Both the position numbers and the translations under genes were made by a program. From contig DATIWX010000130.1 of assembly GCA_035519135.1 (NCBI GenBank), positions 124,001 through 188,000 of the forward strand: a DNA stretch of 64,000 bases. The letters run 5' to 3'. Numbering within the stretch: position 1 is the stretch's first letter; each line of letters starts with the position of its first letter. Under the pieces are notes generated by a model, which did not search any database, was not told the DNA's origin, and saw only the letters and a program-made list of their open reading frames with translations. This stretch comes from VBDM01 sp035519135 (lineage in GTDB: Bacteria; Pseudomonadota; Gammaproteobacteria; Burkholderiales; SG8-39). Of the stretch, positions 7,785 to 15,545 are shown piece after piece.

Positions 7785-8171
7785 CCGCTCGCCGCCCGGC
7801 GCATGGGGCGGTCTCTCTGCGCGCGCGAAAATCGCCCTTAGGTTCTTGTTCGAACGATCCGTAAAAGGGATGGACGCGCAGTTCCGGAATCGGCCCGAAA
7901 CGGGGAGCGTCGGATGCCGTACTAGCTCCGGGGTTCAGGTACTACGCCAGGAACGCGTCGTAACCCCATTGAATCGACTGGGTGTCGTGCGCATGTGTCC
8001 CACGTTGCTCCGTTGAGGCGCGAGCGCATGTCGGAGAAACTCCTATCGCGCTGTAGGAAGGGGACCCGGTCGCGAATCCGGGTGTTTCCTATTGGAGACT
8101 CCGACTGGCCTTGTGAAAATTCTCTCGCTACGCGCCGGTCCATTCGGGGCGGCGAACTCTGGGAGGAGCGT
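7785..8171 (+). promoter_or_regulatory. Non-coding region upstream of flhD
   Basis: This is the longest gene-free stretch in the window (387 bp), as expected for the control region of a flagellar master operon that integrates many signals. It contains the palindrome GTTCGAAC at 7848-7855 and, nearer flhD, the structured segment listed separately. I could not identify a convincing -35/-10 pair or a FliA-type site. The flhD ribosome-binding site GGGAGGAG lies just before the ATG. Confidence 0.5.
8033..8102 (+). promoter_or_regulatory. Structured segment in the flhDC leader with alternative pairings
   Basis: TAGGAA (8054-8059) and ACCCGG (8064-8069) pair with CCGGGT (8078-8083) and TTCCTA (8086-8091), giving a 12-bp stem interrupted by one asymmetric internal loop and closed by an 8-nt loop. 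The same TAGGA can instead pair with TCCTA at 8041-8045. GGAG (8033-8036) can pair with CTCC (8040-8043), and GGAG/CTCC recurs at 8094-8102. The pairings exclude one another, as expected of a post-transcriptional control element. It matches no riboswitch class I know, and whether it is transcribed is not known. Confidence 0.4.
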
Positions 8172-8489
8172 ATGAAATCGACGCAGCTCTTGAACGAAGT
8201 CCGTGAAGCCAACCTCACCTATCTGATGCTGGCGCAGCACCTGCTGCGCGACGACCGGGAAACCGCGATGTACCGTCTGGGTATCAGCGCCGACGTGGCG
8301 GAGCTCCTCGAAGGTCTCAGCATGGCCCAGCTCTCGAAAATGGCCAGCTCGAGCACACTGCTGTGCCGGTTCCGTTGCGACGACCGTATGGTCCTGGAGG
8401 CGCTGTCGGGCTACGGCCAGCGGCGCATCATGGGAGAGTCCCACGCGGCGATCCTGATGTCGGGGCAGGCCGCCGCATCGATGGCCTGA
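8172..8489 (+). CDS. flhD: Flagellar transcriptional activator FlhD
   Basis: A 105-residue protein of the usual FlhD length, with the conserved N-terminal region LLNEVREANLTYLMLAQHLL and the central YRLGISADVAELL. FlhD forms the FlhD4C2 complex with FlhC and activates class II flagellar promoters together with sigma-70. The ATG follows an excellent Shine-Dalgarno (GGGAGGAG). FlhC follows 14 nt downstream. FlhDC as master regulator, instead of FleQ, is typical of enterobacteria and many betaproteobacteria. Confidence 0.96.
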   Translation: MKSTQLLNEVREANLTYLMLAQHLLRDDRETAMYRLGISADVAELLEGLSMAQLSKMASSSTLLCRFRCDDRMVLEALSGYGQRRIMGESHAAILMSGQAAASMA

Positions 8490-8503
8490 GGCCGGAGGCT
8501 CCC

Positions 8504-9067
8504 GTGAAGCAGCGAACCAAGAAGAGCGTGGTATCCGAAGTCAAGCAAATCGCCCTGGCGGTGGAGCTGGTCGAGCTCGGGGCGCGGCTGCAGGTACTCG
8601 AAGCGGAAACCACGCTCAGCCGCGAGCGTCTCTTGAAGCTGTACAAGGAAGTGAAGCTGGTGGCGCCGCCCAAGGGCATGCTGCCCTTCTCGGCCGACTG
8701 GTTTACCACCTGGCAGCCGAACGTGCACGCGTCGCTGTTCGCGGAGATCCACCGCTACCTCGTCGAGCACACCGGGCTCGAGGGGATCCAGGCGGTGATC
8801 AAGAGCTACCGGCTGTACCTGGAGCATACCTCGCAGCGCGGGCTCGAGCCGATCCTGACGTTCACCCGCGCATGGACGCTGCTGCGGTTTCTGCATTCGA
8901 GGCTGCTGCAGACCATCCCCTGCGAGCGCTGCAACGGCCGCTTCGTGGTGCACGCTCTCGACCTGCATGACCGCTTCATTTGTGGACTGTGCGCGCCGCC
9001 CTCGAGGGCTGGCAAGTCAGGGCGGACCGCCGGCGCAGAGCGTCCCGCTCCACGGATCCTGATGTAG
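8504..9067 (+). CDS. flhC: Flagellar transcriptional activator FlhC
   Basis: A 187-residue protein matching FlhC in length. The C-terminal zinc site is visible as two cysteine pairs, CERC and, 21 residues further, CGLC. FlhC provides most of the DNA contacts in the FlhD4C2 complex, whose probable targets in this window are the inverted repeats upstream of flhB and between flgA and flgB. The start is a GTG at 8504 preceded by CGGAGG. A hairpin follows the gene before motA. Confidence 0.96.
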   Translation: MKQRTKKSVVSEVKQIALAVELVELGARLQVLEAETTLSRERLLKLYKEVKLVAPPKGMLPFSADWFTTWQPNVHASLFAEIHRYLVEHTGLEGIQAVIKSYRLYLEHTSQRGLEPILTFTRAWTLLRFLHSRLLQTIPCERCNGRFVVHALDLHDRFICGLCAPPSRAGKSGRTAGAERPAPRILM

Positions 9068-9085
9068 GGACCGGTCAAGGGTGCG

Positions 9086-9112
9086 GGCGCTGCGCGGAGG
9101 CACGGCAGCGCC
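9086..9112 (+). terminator. Hairpin between flhC and motA
   Basis: GGCGCTGC (9086-9093) and GCAGCGCC (9105-9112) form a perfect 8-bp stem with an 11-nt loop. Only two T residues follow, so it could be a partial terminator or an mRNA-stability hairpin that sets the ratio of flhDC to motAB transcripts. Confidence 0.5.
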
Positions 9113-9146
9113 TTACTGACGCAGATTTCGGCGGGCGATTCCGATC

Positions 9147-10004
9147 ATGCTTCCAATCCTGGGCTATCTCATCGTTGTCGGCGCGGTGTTCGGCGGGTTC
9201 GCGATGGCCGGCGGGCATCTCGGCGCGCTGTTCCAGCCGGTCGAGCTGCTGATGATCGGCGGGTCCGCGCTGGGCGCCTTCTTCGTCGGCAACTCCGGCA
9301 AGGCGGTAAAGGCCACCCTCAAGGGCTTGCCCAAGGCCTTCAAGGGAAGCCGGCACAGCAAGGCCCTGTACATGGAACTGATGTCGCTCCTCTACGAGGT
9401 CCTCTCGAAAGTCCGCAAGGAAGGGCTGATGTCGATCGAGGGCGATGTCGAGAAACCCTCCGGAAGCCCACTGTTCGCGAAGTATCCGAAGGTCGTTTCG
9501 GATCATCACGCCGTCGAATTCCTCACCGACTACCTGCGACTGATGGTGGGCGGGAACCTCAACGCATTCGAGATCGAGAACCTGATGGACAACGAGATCG
9601 AGACCCACCATCGCGAGGGGGAGATGCCGGTGCACACCATCTCCAAGATCGGCGATGCTCTGCCCGCGTTCGGTATCGTCGCCGCGGTGATGGGCGTGGT
9701 CCATACGATGGAGTCCGTCGGCATTCCTCCGGCGGAGCTCGGCAAGCTGATCGCGGCGGCGCTGGTGGGGACGTTCCTGGGAATCCTGCTTTCGTACGGG
9801 TTCGTGGGGCCGCTCGCCGGCGTGCTGGAGCAGAAGCTCCAGGAGGAGTCGAAGATGCTCGAGTGCATCAAAGTCACGCTGCTCGCAAGCCTGAACGGCT
9901 ACGCGCCGGCACTGGCGGTGGAGTTCGGGCGCAAGGTCCTGTTCTCCACCGAGAGGCCGAGCTTCATCGAGCTCGAGAATCACGTCAAGGGCAGGAAGAA
10001 ATAG
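9147..10004 (+). CDS. motA: Flagellar stator subunit MotA
   Basis: A 285-residue inner-membrane protein of the proton-type MotA family, with four hydrophobic segments (two near the N-terminus, two at about residues 170-220) and a large cytoplasmic loop. The loop carries the conserved VRKEGLMSIE region, whose charged residues contact FliG. The final pair of helices contains the conserved DALPAFGIVAAVMGVVHTM. With MotB it forms the ion channel that drives rotation. motB follows 14 nt downstream. A second, shorter stator pair is encoded near 20-22 kb. Confidence 0.97.
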   Translation: MLPILGYLIVVGAVFGGFAMAGGHLGALFQPVELLMIGGSALGAFFVGNSGKAVKATLKGLPKAFKGSRHSKALYMELMSLLYEVLSKVRKEGLMSIEGDVEKPSGSPLFAKYPKVVSDHHAVEFLTDYLRLMVGGNLNAFEIENLMDNEIETHHREGEMPVHTISKIGDALPAFGIVAAVMGVVHTMESVGIPPAELGKLIAAALVGTFLGILLSYGFVGPLAGVLEQKLQEESKMLECIKVTLLASLNGYAPALAVEFGRKVLFSTERPSFIELENHVKGRKK

Positions 10005-10018
10005 GGGAGGGAGCCCTC

Positions 10019-10990
10019 GTGGCCGACGACTCCCAGCGACCCATCATCATTCGCCGCAAGAAGGTGAGCGGCGGCGCGTCCCACGGCGGCGCGTGGAAGA
10101 TCGCCTACGCCGACTTCGTGACGGCGATGATGGCCTTCTTCCTGCTGATGTGGCTGCTTGGCTCGACCACGAAAGCCGACCTGCAGGGCATTGCCGAGTA
10201 CTTCAAGAATCCCCTCAAGATCGCCCTCGAAGGCGGGTCCGGCTCCGGAGACGCAACCAGCATCATCAAGGGCGGCGGGGCCGATCTGACGCGCCAGCAG
10301 GGACAGGTGAGGAAGGGCGAACCACCGTCGCCCGTGAAGAAGGAATTCGACGCGGAGGAGGCGCGCCGCCGCCTGGGCCAGGAGGAAGCGCAGCGACTGC
10401 GCGATCTCAAGGCGCGGCTCGAGGCAATGATCGAGTCAAGCCCTTCGCTCAAGCAGTTCAAGCGCCAGCTGCTGCTGGATATCACCAGCGAGGGGCTGCG
10501 CATCCAGATCGTCGACGAGCAGAACCGGCCCATGTTCGCTTCCGGGCGCGCCCAGGTGCAGCCCTACACCCGGGAGATTCTGAGGGAGATCGCAGGCGTG
10601 CTGAACGACGTCGAGAACCGCATCGGCCTGTCCGGGCACACCGATTCAACGCCCTACGCGGGGGGCGAGAAGGGCTACAGCAACTGGGAGTTGTCCGCCG
10701 ACCGCGCCAACGCGTCGCGGCGCGAGCTCACCGCCGGGGGGCTCGCCGAGGGCAAAGTGCTGCGCGTCGTCGGACTCGCTTCTTCCGTGCCCTTCGACAA
10801 GGGCGATCCCGCCAGCGCCGCCAACCGGCGCATCAGCATCGTCGTGCTGAACAAGAAGGCCGAAGAGGCGATCACCAGCGAAGGCATCGACAACACCCTC
10901 GACGTGGACGCTAAGAATGCCCTCGATCCCCAGCAGCTCGCGGCCCCGCCCGCGGCTCCGACACCCGCTGCGGCCGCGCCCAAGCCCTGA
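10019..10990 (+). CDS. motB: Flagellar stator subunit MotB
   Basis: A 323-residue protein with a short cytoplasmic N-terminus, one membrane helix bearing the proton-carrying aspartate (AYADFVTAMMAFFLLMWLLG, D32), a plug and linker region and a C-terminal OmpA-like peptidoglycan-binding domain (SGHTDSTPY, NWELSADRAN, ANRRISIVVL). The start is a GTG at 10019 with GGGAGGGAG upstream. The C-terminus ends in an Ala/Pro-rich tail, and the next gene's only standard start codon lies inside that tail. Confidence 0.96.
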   Translation: MADDSQRPIIIRRKKVSGGASHGGAWKIAYADFVTAMMAFFLLMWLLGSTTKADLQGIAEYFKNPLKIALEGGSGSGDATSIIKGGGADLTRQQGQVRKGEPPSPVKKEFDAEEARRRLGQEEAQRLRDLKARLEAMIESSPSLKQFKRQLLLDITSEGLRIQIVDEQNRPMFASGRAQVQPYTREILREIAGVLNDVENRIGLSGHTDSTPYAGGEKGYSNWELSADRANASRRELTAGGLAEGKVLRVVGLASSVPFDKGDPASAANRRISIVVLNKKAEEAITSEGIDNTLDVDAKNALDPQQLAAPPAAPTPAAAAPKP

Positions 10991-11594
10991 GCCGCGGCGC
11001 CGGCTGAGGGCGCGTGCCCTCGGCGCGGCGGTCCTCGCCTCGCCCGTCGCCGCGTGGGCCGGGCTCCCCGAGTCGGTCGACCCGCTGTGGTTCCTCGGCG
11101 CCTTTGTCGCGACCTTTCTGGTGTTCGGATCCGCGACGCTGAAGGATGGCGTGCCCCTCTATTTCTCGGGAAAGGAGGCCGTGTCCGCCCTCGCCGATCT
11201 CCTGCCGTCGCGGCCGGGTGCAACCGTGCTCGATGCGGGAAGCGGGGTCGGAACCGTGATCGCCTCCCTAAGCGTGCGCCGGCCCGACGCGCTGGTCGAA
11301 GGAGTCGAAGCCGCGCTCCTGCCCTGGTTTCTCAGCTGGCTGCGCGGCGCAGCGAACGGAGCGAGCTTCCGCGCGTCGCTGGGAGATTTCTGGGACGTGG
11401 ATTTCGGCCGCTTCGACATCGTTTATGCGTTCCTGTCACCCGCTCCCATGCGCAGGCTGTGGGACAAGGCGCGGCACGAAATGCGGCCGGGCTCGGTTCT
11501 CGTGAGCAACAGCTTCGCAGTGCCGGGCGTGGCGCCGGCGCGAGTCCTCAAGCTCGAAAGGACCGGACGCTTGCTCTACGTTTGGCACATGTAG
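10917..11594 (+). CDS. Class I SAM-dependent methyltransferase-like protein
   Basis: The core (about residues 75-225) has the SAM-binding motif I VLDAGSGVGTV, a further acidic turn (VEGVEAALLPW), and FDIVYAFLSPAP at the motif IV position. A hydrophobic segment (about 48-75) precedes it, so the protein may be membrane-associated. The only ATG/GTG/TTG in frame is at 10917, 74 nt inside motB, and the first 35 residues read there are Arg/Pro-rich as expected of an out-of-frame GC-rich sequence. The real start may be a CTG near 11000. The substrate is unknown. It sits in the motAB operon, 1 nt before the HDOD gene. Confidence 0.65.
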   Translation: MPSIPSSSRPRPRLRHPLRPRPSPEPRRRLRARALGAAVLASPVAAWAGLPESVDPLWFLGAFVATFLVFGSATLKDGVPLYFSGKEAVSALADLLPSRPGATVLDAGSGVGTVIASLSVRRPDALVEGVEAALLPWFLSWLRGAANGASFRASLGDFWDVDFGRFDIVYAFLSPAPMRRLWDKARHEMRPGSVLVSNSFAVPGVAPARVLKLERTGRLLYVWHM

Positions 11595-11595
11595 C

Positions 11596-13062
11596 ATGGC
11601 GACCGTTTCGATCCAGAATCCGGCTCTGCGACGTTACCTGGATTCGTTCGCCAGCCGGAAGATCCCGGTGCTCGCACGCTCGGTCAAAGCGCTCGCGGCC
11701 CTCAGAGCGGTCGAGGATGCGGTGAACCCGCGCGACGTGGCGCAGGCGGTGTTGCGCGACCCCATGCTTACGCTGATCGTCGTGCGGCATCTCCAGACCC
11801 ATCGCAGCCGTCGCAAGCTCGAGGACATCACCACCGTGGAGCACGCCATCATGATGCTCGGCGTCCAGCGGTTCTTCTCCGCATTCGAGCTCCTGCCGGC
11901 CGTCGAGGATGCGCTCGGCGCGCGTCCCGACGCGCTCGCCGGCCTGATGCAGGTTGTCGGCAGGGCGAGGACGGCGGCGATCTATGCGCGCGCTTTTGCC
12001 GGGGCGCGCTCGGACCTCAGCAGCGACGAGGTCGTGGTCGCGGCGCTGCTGCACGACATCACCGAGATCCTGCTGTGGTGCTTCGAGCCGGAACGCGCCT
12101 CGGCGATCGCCGCGCGGCTGAAGTCGGAACCCGGTCTGCGCAGCGCCGACGCCCAGCGGCACGAGCTGGGGTTCACCCTCCTCGAGTTGCAGCTGGAGCT
12201 CGCCCGCCGCTGGGGGCTGCCGGATCTGTTCCTTTCCCTGATGGACGACGCGCAGGCGGAAAATCCGCGCGTGCGCAACGTGGCGCTGGCGGTCGCCCTT
12301 TCGCGGCACGCGTGGAACGGCTGGACCAATGCGGCCCTGCCGTCGGACATGGACGCGATCGGGCTGCTGCTGGGGGTGCCGCGCCATGTCGTCAGCGCGC
12401 ACATCTTCGACGCCACGCTCAGCGCCATCGAGGAGCGCGATTGGTATGGCACGGCCCTGGCGCGCAGCTATCTGCCGAATCTGCCGCCGCCGGGCCCGCT
12501 CCCGAAGGAGGCCTCGCGCTCCGAGCTGCGGCACCGCTCCCTGGAAGCGGCGCGAAGCTGGCTCGACAGCATCGCCCGTGGCGTTCCGCTTCACGGCCAC
12601 CCGCGGAAGGGGATGCTGCGCGACGCCAAACGCGAAACCCTCGCCGGCCTGGCCGCGCTGTTGGACGGCATCAGCGCCGGCCTGGGGTTTTCCTGCGGCG
12701 CGTTCCTGGTGCCGGCGGGGCCGGCCGGCCGCCTGCAGCTCGCCTTTCTGAGCGGCGACGCACGTGGTCTGGGCGATCTCGAGGGAGACAGCGGCGCGAT
12801 GGGCGCCGTGAGTACAGCGGTAGCGAACAAGACCCCGATGCTGCGCGTAGGCGGCCAGGCCGAAGGCCGGCCCCGCGGAGTGTTCGTCTTCCCGGTGATC
12901 GTCGGGACGACCCTGTCGGCCGTAGCGCTGGCCCTGGGGCCGCACGAGGCGGCCTGCCTCGGCCCGGAGAGCTTCAGGCAGTTCAAGGAGTTAGGTCAGC
13001 GCTTCGATGAGCTGCTGCATGGCATGGAAACGGTGCCCTTCTGGGAAGCCGAGGGGCGCTAA
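11596..13062 (+). CDS. HDOD-domain signalling protein
   Basis: A 488-residue soluble protein. Residues about 15-225 form an HDOD domain (IPVLARSVKALAAL, VLRDPMLTLIVVRHL, TTVEHAIMMLG, VVAALLHDITEILLW), which is related to HD phosphohydrolases but usually lacks the metal-binding residues. The C-terminal half (about 310-480) looks like a GAF-type sensor. HDOD proteins in proteobacteria act in motility and c-di-GMP networks, but the biochemical role here cannot be told from sequence. Its TAA stop forms part of the -35 element of the cheY promoter. Confidence 0.8.
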   Translation: MATVSIQNPALRRYLDSFASRKIPVLARSVKALAALRAVEDAVNPRDVAQAVLRDPMLTLIVVRHLQTHRSRRKLEDITTVEHAIMMLGVQRFFSAFELLPAVEDALGARPDALAGLMQVVGRARTAAIYARAFAGARSDLSSDEVVVAALLHDITEILLWCFEPERASAIAARLKSEPGLRSADAQRHELGFTLLELQLELARRWGLPDLFLSLMDDAQAENPRVRNVALAVALSRHAWNGWTNAALPSDMDAIGLLLGVPRHVVSAHIFDATLSAIEERDWYGTALARSYLPNLPPPGPLPKEASRSELRHRSLEAARSWLDSIARGVPLHGHPRKGMLRDAKRETLAGLAALLDGISAGLGFSCGAFLVPAGPAGRLQLAFLSGDARGLGDLEGDSGAMGAVSTAVANKTPMLRVGGQAEGRPRGVFVFPVIVGTTLSAVALALGPHEAACLGPESFRQFKELGQRFDELLHGMETVPFWEAEGR

Positions 13063-13086
13063 ATATTTCCTGGGGCGATCCGTTAA
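13060..13086 (+). promoter_or_regulatory. sigma-28 (FliA) promoter for cheYZ
   Basis: The sequence reads TAAATATT, an 11-nt spacer, then TCCGTTAA. The first three bases of the -35 are the stop codon of the HDOD gene. The spacing matches the other FliA sites here, although both elements have two mismatches. cheY starts 22 nt after the -10. Confidence 0.5.
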
Positions 13087-13108
13087 CCAGACTGATCAGG
13101 AAAAGACA

Positions 13109-13510
13109 ATGATAGACGCGGACAAGAACCTCAGATTTCTCGTTGTGGACGACTTCTCGACCATGCGGAGAATCGTGCGCAATCTGCTCAAGGACCTCGG
13201 CTTCTCCAATGTCGACGAGGCCGAGGACGGGGCGGTCGCGCTGCAGAAGCTCAAGAGTGCCGCGTTCGACTTCGTGATTTCCGACTGGAACATGCCGAAC
13301 ATGGACGGCTTGGCGCTGCTGCAGAGCATTCGCGCGGACGAGGCGCTGAAGAAGCTCCCGGTGCTGATGGTCACCGCGGAGGGGAAGAAGGAGAACATCG
13401 TTGCCGCGGCGCAGGCGGGAGCGAGCGGCTATGTCGTGAAGCCCTTCACCGCGGCGACGCTCGACGAGAAGCTCGGCAAGATATTCCAGAACATGAAGGC
13501 GAAGAGCTGA
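13109..13510 (+). CDS. cheY: Chemotaxis response regulator CheY
   Basis: A 133-residue single receiver domain with the full CheY set: the acidic pair in VVDDFSTMRR, phospho-acceptor aspartate in ISDWNMPNMDG, T/S in MVTAEGKKENI, and the final lysine in GYVVKPFTAATL. The DWNMPNMDG and AEGKKENI motifs are those of enterobacterial CheY that binds FliM. Phosphorylated CheY changes motor direction. The ATG is preceded by AGGAAAAG. cheZ follows 29 nt downstream. A second, more divergent CheY is encoded next to cheA. Confidence 0.96.
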   Translation: MIDADKNLRFLVVDDFSTMRRIVRNLLKDLGFSNVDEAEDGAVALQKLKSAAFDFVISDWNMPNMDGLALLQSIRADEALKKLPVLMVTAEGKKENIVAAAQAGASGYVVKPFTAATLDEKLGKIFQNMKAKS

Positions 13511-13539
13511 GCCTTTTCCGGCGAAGCGGCTCCCCGTCG

Positions 13540-14274
13540 ATGGGCGCGACGAACGATAACGAAGAGCTTCAGGCGATCTTCGATGCAGTGGCCAAGGAGG
13601 CCGCCGCAGCCCAGCCCGGGCGCGGCCCTGCACCGGCGGCTGCGCCGGCCGAGACGAGCAGCGGGCCTGCGGCCGACCGTATGCTGGCCGGGATCGGCAA
13701 CCTGACCCGCGCCCTGCACGATCACCTGCGCGAGCTGGGTTTCGACCGTGCCCTCGAGGAGGCGGCCTCGGCAATACCCGACGCGCGTGACCGCCTGACG
13801 TACGTGGCCACGATGACCGAGCAGGCCGCGCAGCGCACGCTGACGGCCACAGAGCTGGCAAAGCCGATCCAGGACGGCATGGCGGCGGAAGCCTCGGCGC
13901 TCTCTGAGCAGTGGGCCCGCTTGCTTGCACGGCAGATGGATGTCTCCGGATTCCGGGATCTGGTGCAGAAGACGATCGGCTACCTGGGAAACGTCCCGCA
14001 GAACGTGAACGTGACCAAGACGCAGCTGCACGAGATCATGATGGCGCAGGACTTCCAGGACCTCACCGGTCAGGTCATCAAGAAGATCACCGACCTCATC
14101 CAGTTCATCGAGCAGCAGCTGCTGCAACTGCTGCTCGAAAATACACCCCCCCAGCGCCGCAGCCAGCAGGCCAATTCCCTGATGAACGGTCCGGTCATCA
14201 GCTCGCAGGGGCTGGTCGACGTGGTTACGACGCAAGAACAGGTCGACGACCTGCTCGAGAGCCTCGGGTTCTGA
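13540..14274 (+). CDS. cheZ: CheY-P phosphatase CheZ
   Basis: A 244-residue protein with the CheZ layout: a variable N-terminus, a long helical hairpin carrying the catalytic motif MMAQDFQDLTGQVIKK (catalytic Asp and Gln), a flexible linker and the C-terminal CheY-binding helix TTQEQVDDLLESLGF. It dephosphorylates CheY-P. It is co-transcribed with cheY and followed by a strong hairpin. Its catalytic motif is the reference for the smaller CheZ-like protein near 57.4 kb. Confidence 0.96.
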   Translation: MGATNDNEELQAIFDAVAKEAAAAQPGRGPAPAAAPAETSSGPAADRMLAGIGNLTRALHDHLRELGFDRALEEAASAIPDARDRLTYVATMTEQAAQRTLTATELAKPIQDGMAAEASALSEQWARLLARQMDVSGFRDLVQKTIGYLGNVPQNVNVTKTQLHEIMMAQDFQDLTGQVIKKITDLIQFIEQQLLQLLLENTPPQRRSQQANSLMNGPVISSQGLVDVVTTQEQVDDLLESLGF

Positions 14275-14279
14275 GGCTC

Positions 14280-14306
14280 GCCGGCCCCTTGGCCGGCCTT
14301 GCGTTT
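14280..14306 (+). terminator. Terminator after cheZ
   Basis: GCCGGCC (14280-14286) and GGCCGGC (14291-14297) form a 7-bp GC stem with a CCTT loop, followed by CTTGCGTTT. It lies 6 nt after the cheZ stop and separates cheYZ from the flhB operon. Confidence 0.65.
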
Positions 14307-14311
14307 CAGCC

Positions 14312-14379
14312 AACAGCCAAATAATGGCTCAATTCCGCTGCTATTCGCGGCATGCGGCGGGGGAGCGCGCGCCAATAAT
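14312..14379 (+). promoter_or_regulatory. FlhD4C2 box and class II promoter of the flhB operon
   Basis: Left half-site AACAGCCAAATAATG (14312-14326) and right half-site TGCTATTCGCGGCATG (14339-14354) are separated by 12 nt. They fit the enterobacterial FlhDC consensus, an inverted repeat of AAYGS-N2-3-AAATARCG separated by 10-12 nt, with few mismatches. A -10-like AATAAT (5 of 6 to TATAAT) lies 19 nt further at 14374-14379. flhB begins at 14403. This would place flhB, flhA, flhF, flhG, fliA, motC and motD under direct FlhDC control. Confidence 0.7.
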
Positions 14380-14402
14380 AACTGCCGAATCACGCGCGAT
14401 CC

Positions 14403-15545
14403 ATGGCCGAACAATCCGATCTCGAGCGAACCGAGCAGGCGTCCCCGCGTAGGCTGGAACAGGCACACGAGGAGGGACAGGTCGCGCGCTCGGTGGAGCT
14501 CTCGACCTTCGCGGTGGTGCTCGCCAGCGCCGGCGCGCTCTGGTTCGGCGGCGCCGGCCTCGTGCGGGACCTGCAGGCTCTGGTCCGGGGAGCCCTGACG
14601 TTCGACCGCGAGCTCGCCTTCGACACCGGTGGGGTGCTCGCCCAGTTCTACGCGCAGACCCTCCAGGCGCTGATGGCATTCCTGCCGATCGGCTTGGTCG
14701 TCTTCATCGCGGCCCTGTGCGCACCGATGCTCCTCAGCGGCTGGCTGTTCAGCGCCAAGGCCCTCACGCCGGATTTCGAGCGCCTCGATCCGCTTGCGGG
14801 GCTGCAGAGAATGTTCTCCATGCGCAGCGTCGTTGAGCTGCTCAAGTCGCTCGCCAAAGCCGGCGTGCTGGTCGCCGGCGGCATCTGGACGGCGTGGCTG
14901 TTCAAGGAGGACGTGATGCGCCTGCCGACGCTGCCGGTGTCGCAGGCGCTGGAGCAATCCACCTCGCTCATCGGGCTCAGCTTCCTCGCGCTCCTCGGCG
15001 TGATGCTGGCCATCGTGGCGGTCGACGTCCCCTACCAGCTCTGGACTTTCCACCGCAAGCTGCGCATGACGCGCGACGAGGTGCGCCGCGAGATGAAGGA
15101 AACCGAGGGTGATCCGCACGTCAAGGCGCGGGTCCGCAGCGTGCAGCGCGAGATCGCGCGCCGGCGGATGATGGCGCAGGTCCCCAAGGCCGATGTGGTC
15201 GTCACCAACCCGACGCGATACGCGGTCGCGCTGCGCTATCGCGGGGAGGAGATGCGCGCGCCCCAGGTCGTGGCGAAGGGGATGAACCTCATCGCGGCCC
15301 GCATCAGGGAGCTCGCCGAGGAACACCGCATTCCCGTCGTCGAGGCCGCACCGCTCGCCCGTGCGCTTCATCGTCACGCGGTCCTTGATCGGGAGATTCC
15401 GGCAGCTCTGTTCGCCGCGGTGGCCGAAGTCCTCGCGTACGTCTATCAGCTCGCCCGCTGGCAGGCCCAGGGCGGCGTTGCGCCGGCACTGCCTGCCGTG
15501 CTCGCGGTCCCAGAGGCGCTCGATCCGGAGGCGAAATCCGCATGA
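14403..15545 (+). CDS. flhB: Flagellar export gate protein FlhB (NPTR variant)
   Basis: A 380-residue protein with four membrane helices in the first 210 residues and a cytoplasmic C-terminal domain. FlhB switches the export specificity of the flagellar secretion system after autocleavage at NPTH. Here the site is N269-P270-T271-R272 (VVVTNPTRYAVALRY), read directly from AAC CCG ACG CGA. The scissile Asn-Pro is kept but His is Arg. Everything else, including the RMTRDEVRREMKE linker and the PVVEAAPLARALH region, is ordinary. The stop overlaps the flhA ATG. Confidence 0.96.
   Translation: MAEQSDLERTEQASPRRLEQAHEEGQVARSVELSTFAVVLASAGALWFGGAGLVRDLQALVRGALTFDRELAFDTGGVLAQFYAQTLQALMAFLPIGLVVFIAALCAPMLLSGWLFSAKALTPDFERLDPLAGLQRMFSMRSVVELLKSLAKAGVLVAGGIWTAWLFKEDVMRLPTLPVSQALEQSTSLIGLSFLALLGVMLAIVAVDVPYQLWTFHRKLRMTRDEVRREMKETEGDPHVKARVRSVQREIARRRMMAQVPKADVVVTNPTRYAVALRYRGEEMRAPQVVAKGMNLIAARIRELAEEHRIPVVEAAPLARALHRHAVLDREIPAALFAAVAEVLAYVYQLARWQAQGGVAPALPAVLAVPEALDPEAKSA

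Noticed and set aside
8033..8102. A known c-di-GMP riboswitch in the flhDC leader
   Set aside because: The segment lacks the conserved core sequences of the GEMM-I and GEMM-II classes as I know them. It is reported only as a structured leader.
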